From Aurantiacibacter spongiae (GTDB lineage Bacteria > Pseudomonadota > Alphaproteobacteria > Sphingomonadales > Sphingomonadaceae): a stretch of 64,000 nucleotides of DNA. The notes under the pieces were generated by a model. That model was not told the DNA's origin and did no database searches. It worked only from the letters and a program-made list of their open reading frames with translations. Location of the stretch: positions 2,418,001-2,482,000 of the forward strand of contig NZ_RPFZ01000001.1 in NCBI RefSeq assembly GCF_003815535.1, in the 5' to 3' direction. A program made the translations under genes and the position numbers. Shown here piece after piece: positions 1 through 9,289 of the stretch (position 1 is its first letter; the number at the start of each line of letters is the position of its first letter).

Positions 1-296
1 ACGAGGACGAATGGGCCTTCGCCTTCAACGATATCAACCCGCAGGCCGAAACGCATATCCTCGTCGTGCCGAAGGGCGACTATGTCAGCTGGGACGACTT
101 TTCCGAAACGGCGTCCGCCGAGGAAATCGCCGGTTTCGTGCGGGCTGTCGGGATCGTCGCGCGGGAACGCGGACTGGTGGCGCCGGGGTATCGCCTGCTT
201 GCTAATATCGGCGCGCATGGCGGGCAGGAAGTGCCCCATCTGCACGTCCATCTGTTCGGCGGCGAACCGCTCGGCCCGATGATCGCGCGCCGCTGA
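1..296 (+). CDS. HIT family nucleotide-binding hydrolase, 3' part
   Basis: The open frame enters from the left edge and stops at 294-296, so the true start lies outside the window. The C-terminal part carries the histidine triad HLHVHLF, the HIT nucleotide-binding and catalytic motif, preceded by NIGAHGGQEVP as in Hint/HinT (protein kinase C inhibitor-like) proteins. These small cytosolic proteins hydrolyse purine nucleoside phosphoramidates and adenylates. The visible upstream residues (ITP-like turn replaced by FNDINPQAETHILVVPK) fit the N-terminal half of the same fold. It is separated from the tol operon by about 95 bases. Family assignment is secure; the substrate is not known. Confidence 0.9.
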   Translation, partial: EDEWAFAFNDINPQAETHILVVPKGDYVSWDDFSETASAEEIAGFVRAVGIVARERGLVAPGYRLLANIGAHGGQEVPHLHVHLFGGEPLGPMIARR

Positions 297-390
297 TCGC
301 TTCGATGACTCGCTTCGCCGTGCAACGCCCGTCGCGCAAGCCCGCCGGGGTTTGCCTTTCGGGGTGTCGCCGGTAAGGCGCCGTTCATCG

Positions 391-842
391 ATGGACCAGC
401 AACTGCAACCGCCCTCCGGCCTTATCGACGGGTCGCGCCATTATTACCCGGTGCGCGTTTTCTTCGAGGATACGGACCTGTCCGGCATCGCCTATCATGC
501 CAATTACCTGAAATGGTGCGAACGCGCGCGCAGCGACATCCTGCGCCTGCTCGGGATAGACCAGCGCGCGGCCCATGCCGCGGGAGAAGGCTATTACGCC
601 GTGGCCGAGGCCAACCTCAAATATCGCCGGCCGGCCCTGTTCGAGGACGTGCTGACCGTGGTGACGCAGGCGACCGACATCCGCGCCGCCAGCGCCCGGA
701 TGCACCAGCAGGTCCGCCGGGGGGAAGAGGTGCTGGCCGACGTCCACATCCTCGCCGCCTTCGTTTCCGCCGATGGCCGGCCGCAACGCCAGCCTGCCGC
801 CTGGCGTGAAGCCTTCGCCACCTTTGCCGCGAAAGACCCCGA

Positions 843-846
<4 letters not shown>
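391..846 (+). CDS. ybgC: YbgC-type acyl-CoA thioesterase, Tol-Pal associated
   Basis: Hotdog-fold thioesterase of about 151 residues, the usual length for YbgC. The 4HBT signature FEDTDLSGIAYHANYLKW near residues 28-45 contains the catalytic Asp and the conserved YHANYL segment. It acts on acyl-CoA or acyl-ACP in the cytosol and is characteristically the first gene of the tol-pal cluster. The ATG at 391 is chosen because the hotdog domain begins shortly after it; an upstream in-frame ATG at 352 would add a low-complexity tail. Its stop overlaps the tolQ start (ATGA at 843-846), so the two genes are translationally coupled. Confidence 0.93.
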
Positions 847-1559
<713 letters not shown>

Positions 1560-1560
1560 C

Positions 1561-2007
1561 ATGGCGATGGGTGTCATGAAAGGCCGCCGGCGCTCCCGCT
1601 CCGGCCGGCGCGCGCCGATGGCGGAGATCAACGTCACCCCGTTCGTCGACGTGATGCTCGTCCTGCTCATCATCTTCATGGTGACCGCGCCCCTGCTGGC
1701 GAGCGGCGTGCCCGTCGATCTGCCGGAAAGCCGCGCCAACCCGCTCGACCAGACGCCCGACCAGATCACCGTCGCCATAGACGAGCGCGGCTTCGTCTAT
1801 ATCGACGATGCGCTGGTCGAACGTGGCGCTCTGCCCGAAGCGCTCGACGCGCTCAATATGGCCGACGTCGCCGACAAGCCGCTTGTCAACCTGCGCGCCG
1901 ATCGCTCGATCGACTGGGGCCGGGCAATGGCCGTGATGGGGGAACTGAACCGCGCGGGCTTCACCTCCATCTCGCTGGTCACTACCGGTTCAGCCGAAGA
2001 ACCATAG
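1561..2007 (+). CDS. tolR: TolR, Tol-Pal motor subunit
   Basis: A 148-residue ExbD/TolR family protein. The N-terminal basic stretch is followed by the signature EINVTPFVDVMLVLLIIFMV, a single membrane helix with the conserved proton-path aspartate (D in PFVDVMLVLL). The periplasmic domain that follows includes LPESRANPLDQ. The ATG at 1561 is one base after the tolQ stop and fits the start of the basic segment; a frame-open ATG at 1519 lies within tolQ and is unlikely. It works with TolQ and TolA. Confidence 0.96.
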   Translation: MAMGVMKGRRRSRSGRRAPMAEINVTPFVDVMLVLLIIFMVTAPLLASGVPVDLPESRANPLDQTPDQITVAIDERGFVYIDDALVERGALPEALDALNMADVADKPLVNLRADRSIDWGRAMAVMGELNRAGFTSISLVTTGSAEEP

Positions 2008-2019
2008 CCGGAAGCGACG

Positions 2020-2880
2020 ATGGCCAGCCTGTCCGATCTTTCCACCGAAGAACGCGTCGGCGTCGGCATTGCCGCGGTCGGGCATGTCGCGCTGGCGGCG
2101 GCGCTGGCCTGGCACGCGACGCGCGAACCGCCGGTGATCGAGCCGACGGAGCGCATCGACGTCAGCCTCGCCAACGACATCAGCCTCGAATCCACCGCGC
2201 CCGACCCTTCCGCCGATCCGGTGGGGGCCTTCGCTCCCGAACTGGGCGACGTGCCGCAGCAGGCGGTGGACGCGCCGCTGGAAACGGTGCAGGCGCCGGT
2301 GGAGCCGGCGGTGACATCGCCGCCTCCGCCACCCGCGCCCCGCCGTGCGACGCCCGATCGTCCACGTCCGCAACCAACGCCGCAGCCGCGCGCCAGCCAG
2401 CGGCAGGAACGGCCAACGCCCGCCCCGTCCCCGGCAAGGAGCAGCCGCCCGACCCCGGCACCGTCTCCCGCCCGCAGCCAGTCGGCGCGCGCGCCGCGCA
2501 TCGGCAGCGACTTCCTGGAAGGCGCCAGCAACGCCGATGGCAATCGCGGCTCGCCGGCCGCCACGTTCGGCGCGGCGGAAAGCGCGGCGCTCAATTCCGC
2601 CGTCACGCGCCAGCTACGCCCGCGCTGGAGCGCTCCGAGCGGAGTCGACGTCGAACTGCTGGTGACGGTCGTGGCGTGGGAGCTCAATCCCGATGGCAGC
2701 CTGAAGGGGCAGCCGCGCGTGGTCAGCCAGTCGGGAATCAATGCATCCAACCGGGCGCAGGCCGACCTCCACGCCGAACGCGCCGTGCGCGCGGTGCAGC
2801 TTGCCGCGCCGTTCAATCTGCCCGAACAGTTCTACAGCCGCTGGCGGCGGTTGCAGTGGACGTTCGACAGGAGGTTATGA
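2020..2880 (+). CDS. tolA: TolA-like energy-transducing protein
   Basis: A 286-residue protein with one N-terminal membrane helix (about residues 13-32, containing GHVALAAALAW). A long Pro/Ala/Arg-rich spacer (about 95-160) includes an imperfect tandem repeat of RPTPAPSPARS. The C-terminal TonB/TolA-type domain spans about 190-286. Spacer length and composition replace the long Ala/Lys helix of E. coli TolA, as is common in sphingomonads. The role is to connect the TolQR motor with TolB-Pal at the outer membrane. The SD GGAAG lies 6 bases before the ATG. The gene immediately downstream encodes a second copy of the C-terminal domain. Confidence 0.9.
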   Translation: MASLSDLSTEERVGVGIAAVGHVALAAALAWHATREPPVIEPTERIDVSLANDISLESTAPDPSADPVGAFAPELGDVPQQAVDAPLETVQAPVEPAVTSPPPPPAPRRATPDRPRPQPTPQPRASQRQERPTPAPSPARSSRPTPAPSPARSQSARAPRIGSDFLEGASNADGNRGSPAATFGAAESAALNSAVTRQLRPRWSAPSGVDVELLVTVVAWELNPDGSLKGQPRVVSQSGINASNRAQADLHAERAVRAVQLAAPFNLPEQFYSRWRRLQWTFDRRL

Positions 2881-2882
2881 CG

Positions 2883-3323
2883 ATGCGCGCGATCCTGCTT
2901 GCGAGTGCCCTCGCGGCGCTGTCGCTGCCCGTCGCGGCGCAGGATCGCCGGCCCGACCGCGAATTGCGAGCCGTACCGGGCGCGGCTCCGCAGGAAGATG
3001 CCGCCGCCGGGCTCGACGCGCAGACGCGGCTTGCCCTCGCGGAAGCCGTCCTGCGCCAGCTTCGTGTGCATTACCCGCCGCGCGGCGAGCGTGCCCGCGG
3101 CATCGCGACCGTCGTGACCTGGGGACTGAACCCGGACGGCACGATCAGCCGTACCCCGCAGGTTGTCAGTCAGGACGGCGTGACCGCCGCCAATCGCCGG
3201 GAGGCCGCAGCGCAGGCCGCCGCCGCCATCCGCGCGATCGAAGCGGCGGCACCGTTCGCGCTGCCGCGCCAGTACTACGCCGCATGGAGCCGGCTCACCA
3301 TACGATTCGACGAGAGGATGTAA
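2883..3323 (+). CDS. Exported protein consisting of a second TolA C-terminal domain
   Basis: A 146-residue protein with a signal peptide (MRAILLASALAALSLPVAAQ) and then a domain that aligns by eye with the C-terminus of the preceding TolA. Shared landmarks in the same order are AVxRQLR, WxLNPDG, VVSQxG, AANR/ASNR, AAPFxLPxQYY/FY, and a terminal FDxR. It lacks the membrane anchor and the spacer, so it should be a free periplasmic domain. The start at 2883 has the SD AGGAGG at 8 bases. An ATG at 2877 overlaps the tolA stop but is only 2 bases from the SD. A local duplication is the simplest origin; function is not known. Confidence 0.85.
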   Translation: MRAILLASALAALSLPVAAQDRRPDRELRAVPGAAPQEDAAAGLDAQTRLALAEAVLRQLRVHYPPRGERARGIATVVTWGLNPDGTISRTPQVVSQDGVTAANRREAAAQAAAAIRAIEAAAPFALPRQYYAAWSRLTIRFDERM

Positions 3324-3328
3324 TCAAT

Positions 3329-4741
3329 ATGCGTACCGCCCTTCTTGCCAGCATCCTGCTGAGCTTCACGGCGATGCCGGTGGCCGCGCAGACCGCTTCG
3401 CAGAGCGACCTCAATCCGTCCGCGGAGGCTCAGCCGACAGGCGTCGACACCGCGTTCGAGGACGATCAGGGGCCGCTGACCGGCACCGTTACCGACGATT
3501 CCGCCTGGCAGGATCTGGGCATCGCCATTCCCGCCTTCGCCACCAATCGCGACGTGCCCACCCCCGCCAACGCCCAGGGCACACGCGCATTGGGGACCGA
3601 ACTGGCGCGGGTGGTGTTCAACGATCTTCGCAATAACGGCCTGTTCCGCCCGGTCGGTCCCGATGCGCTGCCGCGCCCGAGCTACGACCAGATCACCGCC
3701 CCGGCCTGGAACACCTGGCAGGGCCGGTCGGCGGAAATGCTCGTGCACGGTTATGTCCGCCCCTCCGACGACGGGCGGCTGACGGTGGGCTGCTATGTCT
3801 ACGACGTCGCGCTGCAAAGCGAACTCGTGCGGGAGGGATGGGTAGTACGCCCTGCCGAATGGCGGCGCGCCGCACACAAATGCGCCGATCTGGTCTATTC
3901 CCGCCTCTCGGGCGAAGACCCGTTCTTCGACAGCCGCATCGCCTATATCGCCGAAACCGGTCCCAAGGATAACCGGGTGAAGCGGCTCGCCATCATGGAC
4001 AGCGACGGGGCCAACCATCGCTTCATAACCAATGGCCAGTCGACCGCGCTCACCCCGCGCTATTCGCCCGACTATTCCAAGATCGCCTATCTGTCCTACG
4101 TCGATGGCAACCCGCGCATCTACGTCTACGACATCGGCACCGGGCAGCAGACGCTGGTGACGCAGAGCGCCAACCCGACCTTCGCCCCGCGCTGGAGCCC
4201 GGACGGACGTCACATCCTCTATTCGATGGCGATCGGCGGCAATACCGACATCTACCGCGTGTCCTCCGCGGGCGGGGGGCAGCCCGAACGCCTGACCAAC
4301 AGCCCCGCGATCGAGGTCGGGGGATCCTATTCGCCCGACGGTCGGCGGATCGTTTTCGAAAGCGACCAGTCTGGCTCCCAGCAGTGCTACGTGATGAATG
4401 CAGACGGTTCGAACCAGCGGCGCATCAGCTTTTCGGGCGGACGCTGCGCAACGCCCGAATGGAGCCCGCGCGGCGATCAGATCGCCTTCACCCGCATCGC
4501 CGGGGACTTCCATATCGCGGTGATGAACCCCGACGGGGGCAACATGCGGGTGCTGACCAACGCCTGGCACGACGAAGCGCCGACCTGGGCGCCCAACGGC
4601 CGGATCATCCAGTTCTTCCGCACCGAGCGCGGATCGGGGGACACCTCCATCTGGCAGGTCGATCTGACCGGCGAGAACGAACGCCGCCTGCAGACCCCGG
4701 TCGGCGCGTCGGACCCGGCGTGGGGACCGGTTCTGCCGTAA
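3329..4741 (+). CDS. tolB: TolB, periplasmic beta-propeller of Tol-Pal
   Basis: A 470-residue exported protein with signal peptide MRTALLASILLSFTAMPVAAQ. The TolB N-terminal domain (about residues 60-190) is followed by a six-bladed propeller. Its WD40-like repeats recur as YSPDYSKIAYLS, WSPDGRHILYS, YSPDGRRIVFES, WSPRGDQIAFTR and WAPNGRIIQFFR. It binds Pal and TolA in the periplasm. Length is somewhat above E. coli TolB (about 430) because of an N-terminal linker. GAGAGGA lies about 10 bases before the ATG. Confidence 0.96.
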   Translation: MRTALLASILLSFTAMPVAAQTASQSDLNPSAEAQPTGVDTAFEDDQGPLTGTVTDDSAWQDLGIAIPAFATNRDVPTPANAQGTRALGTELARVVFNDLRNNGLFRPVGPDALPRPSYDQITAPAWNTWQGRSAEMLVHGYVRPSDDGRLTVGCYVYDVALQSELVREGWVVRPAEWRRAAHKCADLVYSRLSGEDPFFDSRIAYIAETGPKDNRVKRLAIMDSDGANHRFITNGQSTALTPRYSPDYSKIAYLSYVDGNPRIYVYDIGTGQQTLVTQSANPTFAPRWSPDGRHILYSMAIGGNTDIYRVSSAGGGQPERLTNSPAIEVGGSYSPDGRRIVFESDQSGSQQCYVMNADGSNQRRISFSGGRCATPEWSPRGDQIAFTRIAGDFHIAVMNPDGGNMRVLTNAWHDEAPTWAPNGRIIQFFRTERGSGDTSIWQVDLTGENERRLQTPVGASDPAWGPVLP

Positions 4742-4816
4742 CTGCGTTGGTTCAGGACAAGGGTCGACTAGACAACATAACGACAACGTGCCCAACAGGT
4801 TCAAGGAGAGCCCGAC

Positions 4817-5335
4817 ATGAAGCGTATCTGCATCGTCCTTACCCTATCAACCGCCCTGGCGCTGGGCGCCTGCAAGAAGGAGCCGCCGGAAACCACGCCG
4901 CTGCCCCCGCAGGACACCCAGACCGCGACGCCCACGCCGACGCCGACGCAGAGCATGATGAACCAGCCCGGTTCGCAGGGCCACTTCTCGCAGGCGATGG
5001 CGGGTGCGGACACGATCTATTTCGATACCGACCGCTACAATATCGACAACGAGGACGCGGCGGCCCTGCGTCGTCAGGCCGAGTATCTGATCCAGTATCC
5101 GACCGCCCGGGCCACCGTGGAAGGCCATGCGGACGAACGCGGCACGCGCGACTACAACCTCGCTCTGGGTGAGCGGCGAGCCAATGCGGCGAAGAACTAC
5201 CTGGTGAGCCTGGGCGTGCCCGAGGCGCGCCTGCGGACTGTCAGCTATGGCGAGGAACGGCCCGTCGCCACAGGTTCGACCGAAGCAGCCTGGGCGCGCA
5301 ATCGCCGCGCCGTGACGGTGATGATCCAGCAGTAA
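4817..5335 (+). CDS. pal: Pal, peptidoglycan-associated lipoprotein
   Basis: A 172-residue lipoprotein: signal MKRICIVLTLSTALALGAC with the lipidated Cys at residue 19, then a Pro/Thr-rich linker with a TPTPTPTQ run. The OmpA-like peptidoglycan-binding domain runs from about residue 70 to the end. IYFDTDRYNI, EGHADERGTRDYNLALGERRA and the C-terminal RNRRAV segment are the peptidoglycan-binding landmarks. It anchors the outer membrane to the wall and receives TolB. A strong SD (AAGGAGAG) precedes the ATG. The 75-base gap after tolB may hold a separate promoter, not resolved by eye. Confidence 0.97.
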   Translation: MKRICIVLTLSTALALGACKKEPPETTPLPPQDTQTATPTPTPTQSMMNQPGSQGHFSQAMAGADTIYFDTDRYNIDNEDAAALRRQAEYLIQYPTARATVEGHADERGTRDYNLALGERRANAAKNYLVSLGVPEARLRTVSYGEERPVATGSTEAAWARNRRAVTVMIQQ

Positions 5336-5518
5336 TCAACCGGTCAGGCCGGCAAGGCCCGGCCATTCCGGATCGAGAGCGGGCGCGGCGATTTCCATCG
5401 TCGCGCCCGTTTTCGTCGCACCACGGGAGAACGGCCCGGCCGCCGGCGTCGCGCACAGGGCAAAGGCGCTCATGGCGAGGATGGAAAACGCCGCGGCGAT
5501 GGCCAGGGGCTTGCTCAT
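5336..5518 (-). CDS. Small exported protein of unknown function (60 aa)
   Basis: The reading frame encodes a signal peptide (MSKPLAIAAAFSILAMSAFALCATPAAG) and about 32 mature residues with no recognisable domain. The ATG at 5518 is preceded by AAGGAA about 13 bases upstream, weak but present. The stop abuts the pal stop in convergent orientation. An in-frame extension to 5830 would be a low-complexity arginine-rich tail overlapping the divergent J-domain gene, so the short form is preferred. No function can be assigned. Confidence 0.5.
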   Translation of the reverse strand: MSKPLAIAAAFSILAMSAFALCATPAAGPFSRGATKTGATMEIAAPALDPEWPGLAGLTG

Positions 5519-5700
5519 GCTTCGAACGGGTTCCTTGCGACTGGTCGAGGCGATCCGGGGTGGTGGCCGTAGAATCGCAACGGGGCATCTACGATGAAAC
5601 GGTGTCGCTACCGTGAACGCGCGCGGCGGGTTTTCCCGGTTCACGGGGGAGCGGCAAGACCCTATATGGCCTGCATGATTTCCCGGTTCCCCGCTTTCTG

Positions 5701-6234
5701 ATGGCTGGTTCGCGTCGCTCGAACGACTGGGGCTTTCCCCGCTGGCGCGGCTACGACGAAGGCCGCGAGGCGGCGACCGTGCGCCTGTGCGACCGGCACG
5801 GTTGCGAGGAAAAGGGCGACTGTCCGGCACCGAAATCCCCCAACAGCCCCGACCGGTGGTATTTCTGCCAGAAGCATGCCGCCGAATACAATCGCGGCTG
5901 GGACTATTTCGAAGGCCTCGACAAGGAGGAAGCCGCCTCCCGCGCGAAAAGCGAACAGGCGGAGAATGCCGGCTACGCCGAGGCGCAGCATTATGGCTGG
6001 GGCGGCAGCGGCGACGGGTCGCGCAGCGCTGACGAGATGCGCGCGCTCGAGGTGCTCGAGCTGGAGGCCGATGCCGATTTCGCCGAGGTGAAGCGTGAAT
6101 GGCGCGCGCGGGCGAAAAGGGTTCATCCCGACGTGAAGCCGGGCGATACCGAGGCGGCGGAGGAGTTCCAGAAGCTCCAGCTCGCCTACGAGATCCTCAA
6201 GTCCGCCGAGGAACGGCGCGAGTGGAAGGGGTGA
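5701..6234 (+). CDS. J-domain (DnaJ-like) co-chaperone
   Basis: A 177-residue protein. The N-terminal half (residues 1-75) has cysteine/histidine-containing segments (LCDRHGCEEKGDC and YFCQKHAAEYN). The C-terminal 60 residues are a J domain with the diagnostic HPD tripeptide (RAKRVHPDVKPGD) and a helix ending YEILKSAEER. The HPD motif stimulates DnaK ATPase. The domain order, with the J domain at the C-terminus, is the type common in alphaproteobacteria and distinct from DnaJ proper. No clear SD precedes the ATG. Its stop overlaps the GTG start of the next gene. Confidence 0.9.
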   Translation: MAGSRRSNDWGFPRWRGYDEGREAATVRLCDRHGCEEKGDCPAPKSPNSPDRWYFCQKHAAEYNRGWDYFEGLDKEEAASRAKSEQAENAGYAEAQHYGWGGSGDGSRSADEMRALEVLELEADADFAEVKREWRARAKRVHPDVKPGDTEAAEEFQKLQLAYEILKSAEERREWKG

Positions 6235-6833
6235 AGCGCCTCGCGTCGCGGTCCGGCAGGGGCGGCGCGTTCGAGGTCTGGACCGTGCGCCTGCTCCTGC
6301 CCGCGCTCGTCCTTGCGCTGCTGGCAACCGTCGCGGCGGTGGCGGGCTTCCGGTATGAAGAATTGCCGGCGCTGTTCGACGGGCCGGAGCGCGGCACGTG
6401 GCTGGCGCTTTCCCTCAATGGCGAGGATGTCGCGGCGCGCGGCTTCCTCGTGCGTGTGGAGGGCGGCGACGTGGTGGCCGGTCATGACGGATGCAACGCG
6501 TGGGGCCGCACCGGCGAGACCGATCCCGCTTCGGGTCGGCCGATCACGACCACCACGCTGGTCGCCTGCGATCCGATACCCTACCAGCAGGCCTACCGCC
6601 GCCTCGCGTTCGGCGACGCCGCCATGCAAGTGGGTGCCGATGGCCGTCTTGCGCTGCGCATCGGCGACACGGCCGGCACCTTCCGCCGCTGGACCGGGGA
6701 CGATACCGAAACGCAACGGGACCGGGCCGAACGCCCCGGGCCGGCGCGATCCGCTCCGCCGCCGCCTTCCGCCCCACCGCCGGCACCTTCGCCCCCGCTC
6801 GATCCGGTGGCGGCAAACTTTCCGACCGGATAG
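6231..6833 (+). CDS. Membrane-anchored META/HslJ-like domain protein
   Basis: The GTG at 6231 overlaps the J-domain stop (GTGA), implying coupling. The product is about 200 residues: a basic N-terminus, one membrane helix (about residues 18-40, LLLPALVLALLATVAAVAGF), then a periplasmic domain. GHDGCNAWG, ITTTTLVACDP and AYRRLAFGD resemble the META domain of HslJ-like proteins, where the GCN motif is typical. It ends in a proline-rich tail. Assignment to META is from these motifs only; function in the family is poorly known (stress and antibiotic tolerance have been suggested). Confidence 0.65.
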   Translation: MKRLASRSGRGGAFEVWTVRLLLPALVLALLATVAAVAGFRYEELPALFDGPERGTWLALSLNGEDVAARGFLVRVEGGDVVAGHDGCNAWGRTGETDPASGRPITTTTLVACDPIPYQQAYRRLAFGDAAMQVGADGRLALRIGDTAGTFRRWTGDDTETQRDRAERPGPARSAPPPPSAPPPAPSPPLDPVAANFPTG

Positions 6834-6843
6834 GCCGAAGCCC

Positions 6844-7779
6844 TCAACGCGCGGCGATCAGCGTACCGACGTAGCGTTCGGTAATGGTGTCGTCATCGTC
6901 GATGTCGGAGACGGAAAACAGCACCACCAGTTCTTCGCGGTTGGCGCCCGCCAGCGCGCCGACGATCCGCCCGGTCAGGCCGCGCGCGGTATCGTCCACC
7001 TCCTCCACGAACTGGCCGCTTGCATCGACTTGTTCGCTGATCGGCAGTTCGGCGACGAGCTGCTGTGTGCCGCCCGTCATGCGGTAGATGCGTATCGTGC
7101 CCGTGACCGTTCCGTCGGTCGCGACCGAAAGGGTGATGGCGGGGGAGGAAATCGCGCCCGACGGGGTTTCGCCCAGAACGCCGCCTGCGACCTGCGGCTG
7201 TCCGGAGTAGCTGAGCGTCGATCCGATCGCCGTCGTCGTCGTTACCGGATTGAAGAAGATCGCGACTCGCTGGCTGCGAAGAGTCCCGGCAATGCTGTCC
7301 TGCGTGTAATCCTGACTGCGCTGCAACGTCGCGCGCAGGACGTCGCCGTTCGGGATCGACAGCGTCAGCGTGTCGTCCCCCTGCTCGTAAGTCACGCTGG
7401 TGGTCGTCTTGCCCGTCTGCGTGCCGTTGGGGAAGGTGACGTTCTGCGACAGGCCGGGGAAGGCGAACACCGTGTCGCCGTCCACGCTGTACTGGACGGC
7501 CGCCGTCCCGTTCAGGCGGGACGCGTCGTTGAACACTTCCGTGCCGCCGGATTGCGGAGTGAAGTAGGCGTAGATGATGTTCGCGTTGGTGGTCGTCTTC
7601 TCGAAGTCCTGGCCGAAATCGAGGTTGGACGTTGTCGGCGTGGGCGTCGGCGTCGGGCTTGGCGTTTCGCTCGGCGTCGGGGTGGGGCTACCGATGGGAT
7701 CGTTGTTCCCCCCGCCGCATGATGCGACCAGCGCGCCGCAGGCGGCGACACTCAACAAATAGGCTAGATTGCGACGCAC
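6844..7779 (-). CDS. Lipoprotein of unknown function with Thr/Pro linker
   Basis: A 311-residue product. The start chosen is GTG at 7779 because GGGAAG lies 6 bases upstream and the signal peptide then begins directly; a GTG six codons earlier (7797) is also open. The lipobox LVASC is followed by a run of glycines and a TPTPTPT-rich linker (about residues 30-50). The beta-rich domain that follows has SRLNGTAAVQYSVDGDTVFAF and later ATDGTVTGTIRIYRM, suggestive of an outer-membrane barrel-like or transferrin-binding-protein-like fold. No family could be named with confidence. It is convergent with the META-like gene and lies downstream of the cystathionine synthase-like gene. Confidence 0.75.
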   Translation of the reverse strand: MRRNLAYLLSVAACGALVASCGGGNNDPIGSPTPTPSETPSPTPTPTPTTSNLDFGQDFEKTTTNANIIYAYFTPQSGGTEVFNDASRLNGTAAVQYSVDGDTVFAFPGLSQNVTFPNGTQTGKTTTSVTYEQGDDTLTLSIPNGDVLRATLQRSQDYTQDSIAGTLRSQRVAIFFNPVTTTTAIGSTLSYSGQPQVAGGVLGETPSGAISSPAITLSVATDGTVTGTIRIYRMTGGTQQLVAELPISEQVDASGQFVEEVDDTARGLTGRIVGALAGANREELVVLFSVSDIDDDDTITERYVGTLIAAR

Positions 7780-7881
7780 TTGGTTCTTCCCGTCCACTGG
7801 TTCGAGGCACGCGCCGCCATCGGCGCGCCGGCGATGCCATAGCCCCCGGCCGCCCCTGCGGGCAAGCCGGGTTGCGACGGA

Positions 7882-9198
7882 TTACACCTGTTCCAGCGCC
7901 TGATCGAAATCGGCGATGAGGTCGCCTGCATCCTCGATCCCGATGGAAATGCGAACGAGGTTGTCGGAGATGCCGAGTTCCGCCCTGCGCCCCTGGGCCA
8001 CGGACAGGTGCGTCATGCTGGCCGGGTGGCTGGCGAGCGTTTCCGTCCCGCCGAGACTGACTGCCAGCTTGGCGACCTTGAGCGCGTCGAGGAAGCGGAA
8101 GCATTCCTCCTCTCCGCCCTTGATGAAGACGGAGAAGGTGGAGCCGGCGCCCAGGCAATGCCTGTCGTATATGTCCTTCTGCCGCGCGTCGGACAGGAAG
8201 CCGAGATAGCCCAGCCCCTCCACCTTGGGATGATCGCGCAGGAAGGCGCAGACCTTCTCCGCGTTCTCGCCCGCGCGCTGCATCCGCAGTTCCACCGTCT
8301 CGAGCGATCGCAGCAGCATCCAGGCGGTGTTGGGATCGGTGATGCCGCCCATCGTGTTCCTGAGCGCGCGCACCGGGTCCATCCATCGCTTCGCCCCGGC
8401 GACGGAGCCGGCGACGAGATCGGAATGCCCGCCGACATATTTCGTCAGCGAATAGGCGACGATATCCGCGCCGTGTTCCAGCGGGCGTTGCCACAGCGGC
8501 CCGAGGAAGGTGTTGTCGATGGCGATCGGGCAGGACGGGTCGAGCGCCGCGTCGCGGGCTTCGCGCACCATCTCGATGTCGACCAGCGCGTTGGTGGGAT
8601 TGCCCGGGCTTTCGAGGTAGATCATCGCGACCTTGCCGCCGTTTTCCCCGGCCTGCGCCTTCGCCTTTTCCAGCACGCCGTCGAACGTCTCGCGATCCGC
8701 GCCCGCGGGGAAGGCGATGTAGGTGACACCGAACTTCGCCAGTACCTTAGCCACGAAGCCTTCGGACGCGGCGTAGAGCGGGCCGGAATGGACGATGACG
8801 TCGTTCTGGCTGCAATAGGCCAGCATGAGAATGCAGATCGCGGTCATTCCGCTCGAAAAGCTGAGCGCGTCCTCCGCCCCGTCCCAGACGGCGAGGCGGT
8901 CCTCCAGGATTTCCTGGTTAGGGCCGTTGAAGCGCGAATAGACGAGGCCTTCCGCCCCGCCTTCGCGCAGGCCCGTGATGCCTTCGAAGTGCCGCTTGCC
9001 GGCGGCCGCGTTATCGAAGGCGAAGGTGCTGGTCAGGAAGATGGGCGGCTTGAGCGAGCCTTCGGACAGGGCCGGATCGTAGCCGTGACCCATCATCAGC
9101 GTGCTGGGCTTCAGTTTCGATCCGCCGATCTTCTCGACCTGCGGCTTGGGCTTGCGGCGCGGGGTCGGCTGGTCGGTGGAATCAACGGCGTCGGTCAT
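7882..9198 (-). CDS. Cystathionine gamma-synthase family PLP enzyme
   Basis: A 438-residue cytosolic enzyme of the Cys/Met-metabolism PLP family (MetB/MetZ/MegL group). The PLP lysine sits in YSLTKYVGGHSDL. Other landmarks are SSGMTAI near residue 115, ESPGNPTN and a DNTFLGPLWQRPLEHGAD block. Family members carry out gamma- or beta-elimination/replacement on homoserine esters, cystathionine or methionine; which one applies here cannot be told from sequence. The ATG at 9198 is preceded by GGAAGG. The 5' region has three short hairpins (separate entry). The methionine operon lies 36 kb away. Confidence 0.88.
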   Translation of the reverse strand: MTDAVDSTDQPTPRRKPKPQVEKIGGSKLKPSTLMMGHGYDPALSEGSLKPPIFLTSTFAFDNAAAGKRHFEGITGLREGGAEGLVYSRFNGPNQEILEDRLAVWDGAEDALSFSSGMTAICILMLAYCSQNDVIVHSGPLYAASEGFVAKVLAKFGVTYIAFPAGADRETFDGVLEKAKAQAGENGGKVAMIYLESPGNPTNALVDIEMVREARDAALDPSCPIAIDNTFLGPLWQRPLEHGADIVAYSLTKYVGGHSDLVAGSVAGAKRWMDPVRALRNTMGGITDPNTAWMLLRSLETVELRMQRAGENAEKVCAFLRDHPKVEGLGYLGFLSDARQKDIYDRHCLGAGSTFSVFIKGGEEECFRFLDALKVAKLAVSLGGTETLASHPASMTHLSVAQGRRAELGISDNLVRISIGIEDAGDLIADFDQALEQV

Positions 9199-9224
9199 GG
9201 CGGTGGACCTTCCTTTGCTGGCGT

Positions 9225-9289
9225 GCCCCCAGGAAGGCAGGGGCGTCATCGGGCGGTGCGGGCTGCCCGTTCCTAACCTCCGCAGGAAC
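9225..9289 (-). promoter_or_regulatory. Possible structured 5' leader (three hairpins)
   Basis: Between the two divergent genes there are three consecutive inverted repeats: GCCCC/GGGGC (9225-9229 with 9240-9244), GGGC/GCCC (9251-9254 with 9265-9268) and GTTCCT/AGGAAC (9269-9274 with 9284-9289). They lie just upstream of the PLP enzyme's SD. They do not match the SAM-II, SAH or ZTP riboswitch consensus as I remember them. A leader RNA is possible, but GC-rich DNA makes such hairpins common. Confidence 0.3.
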
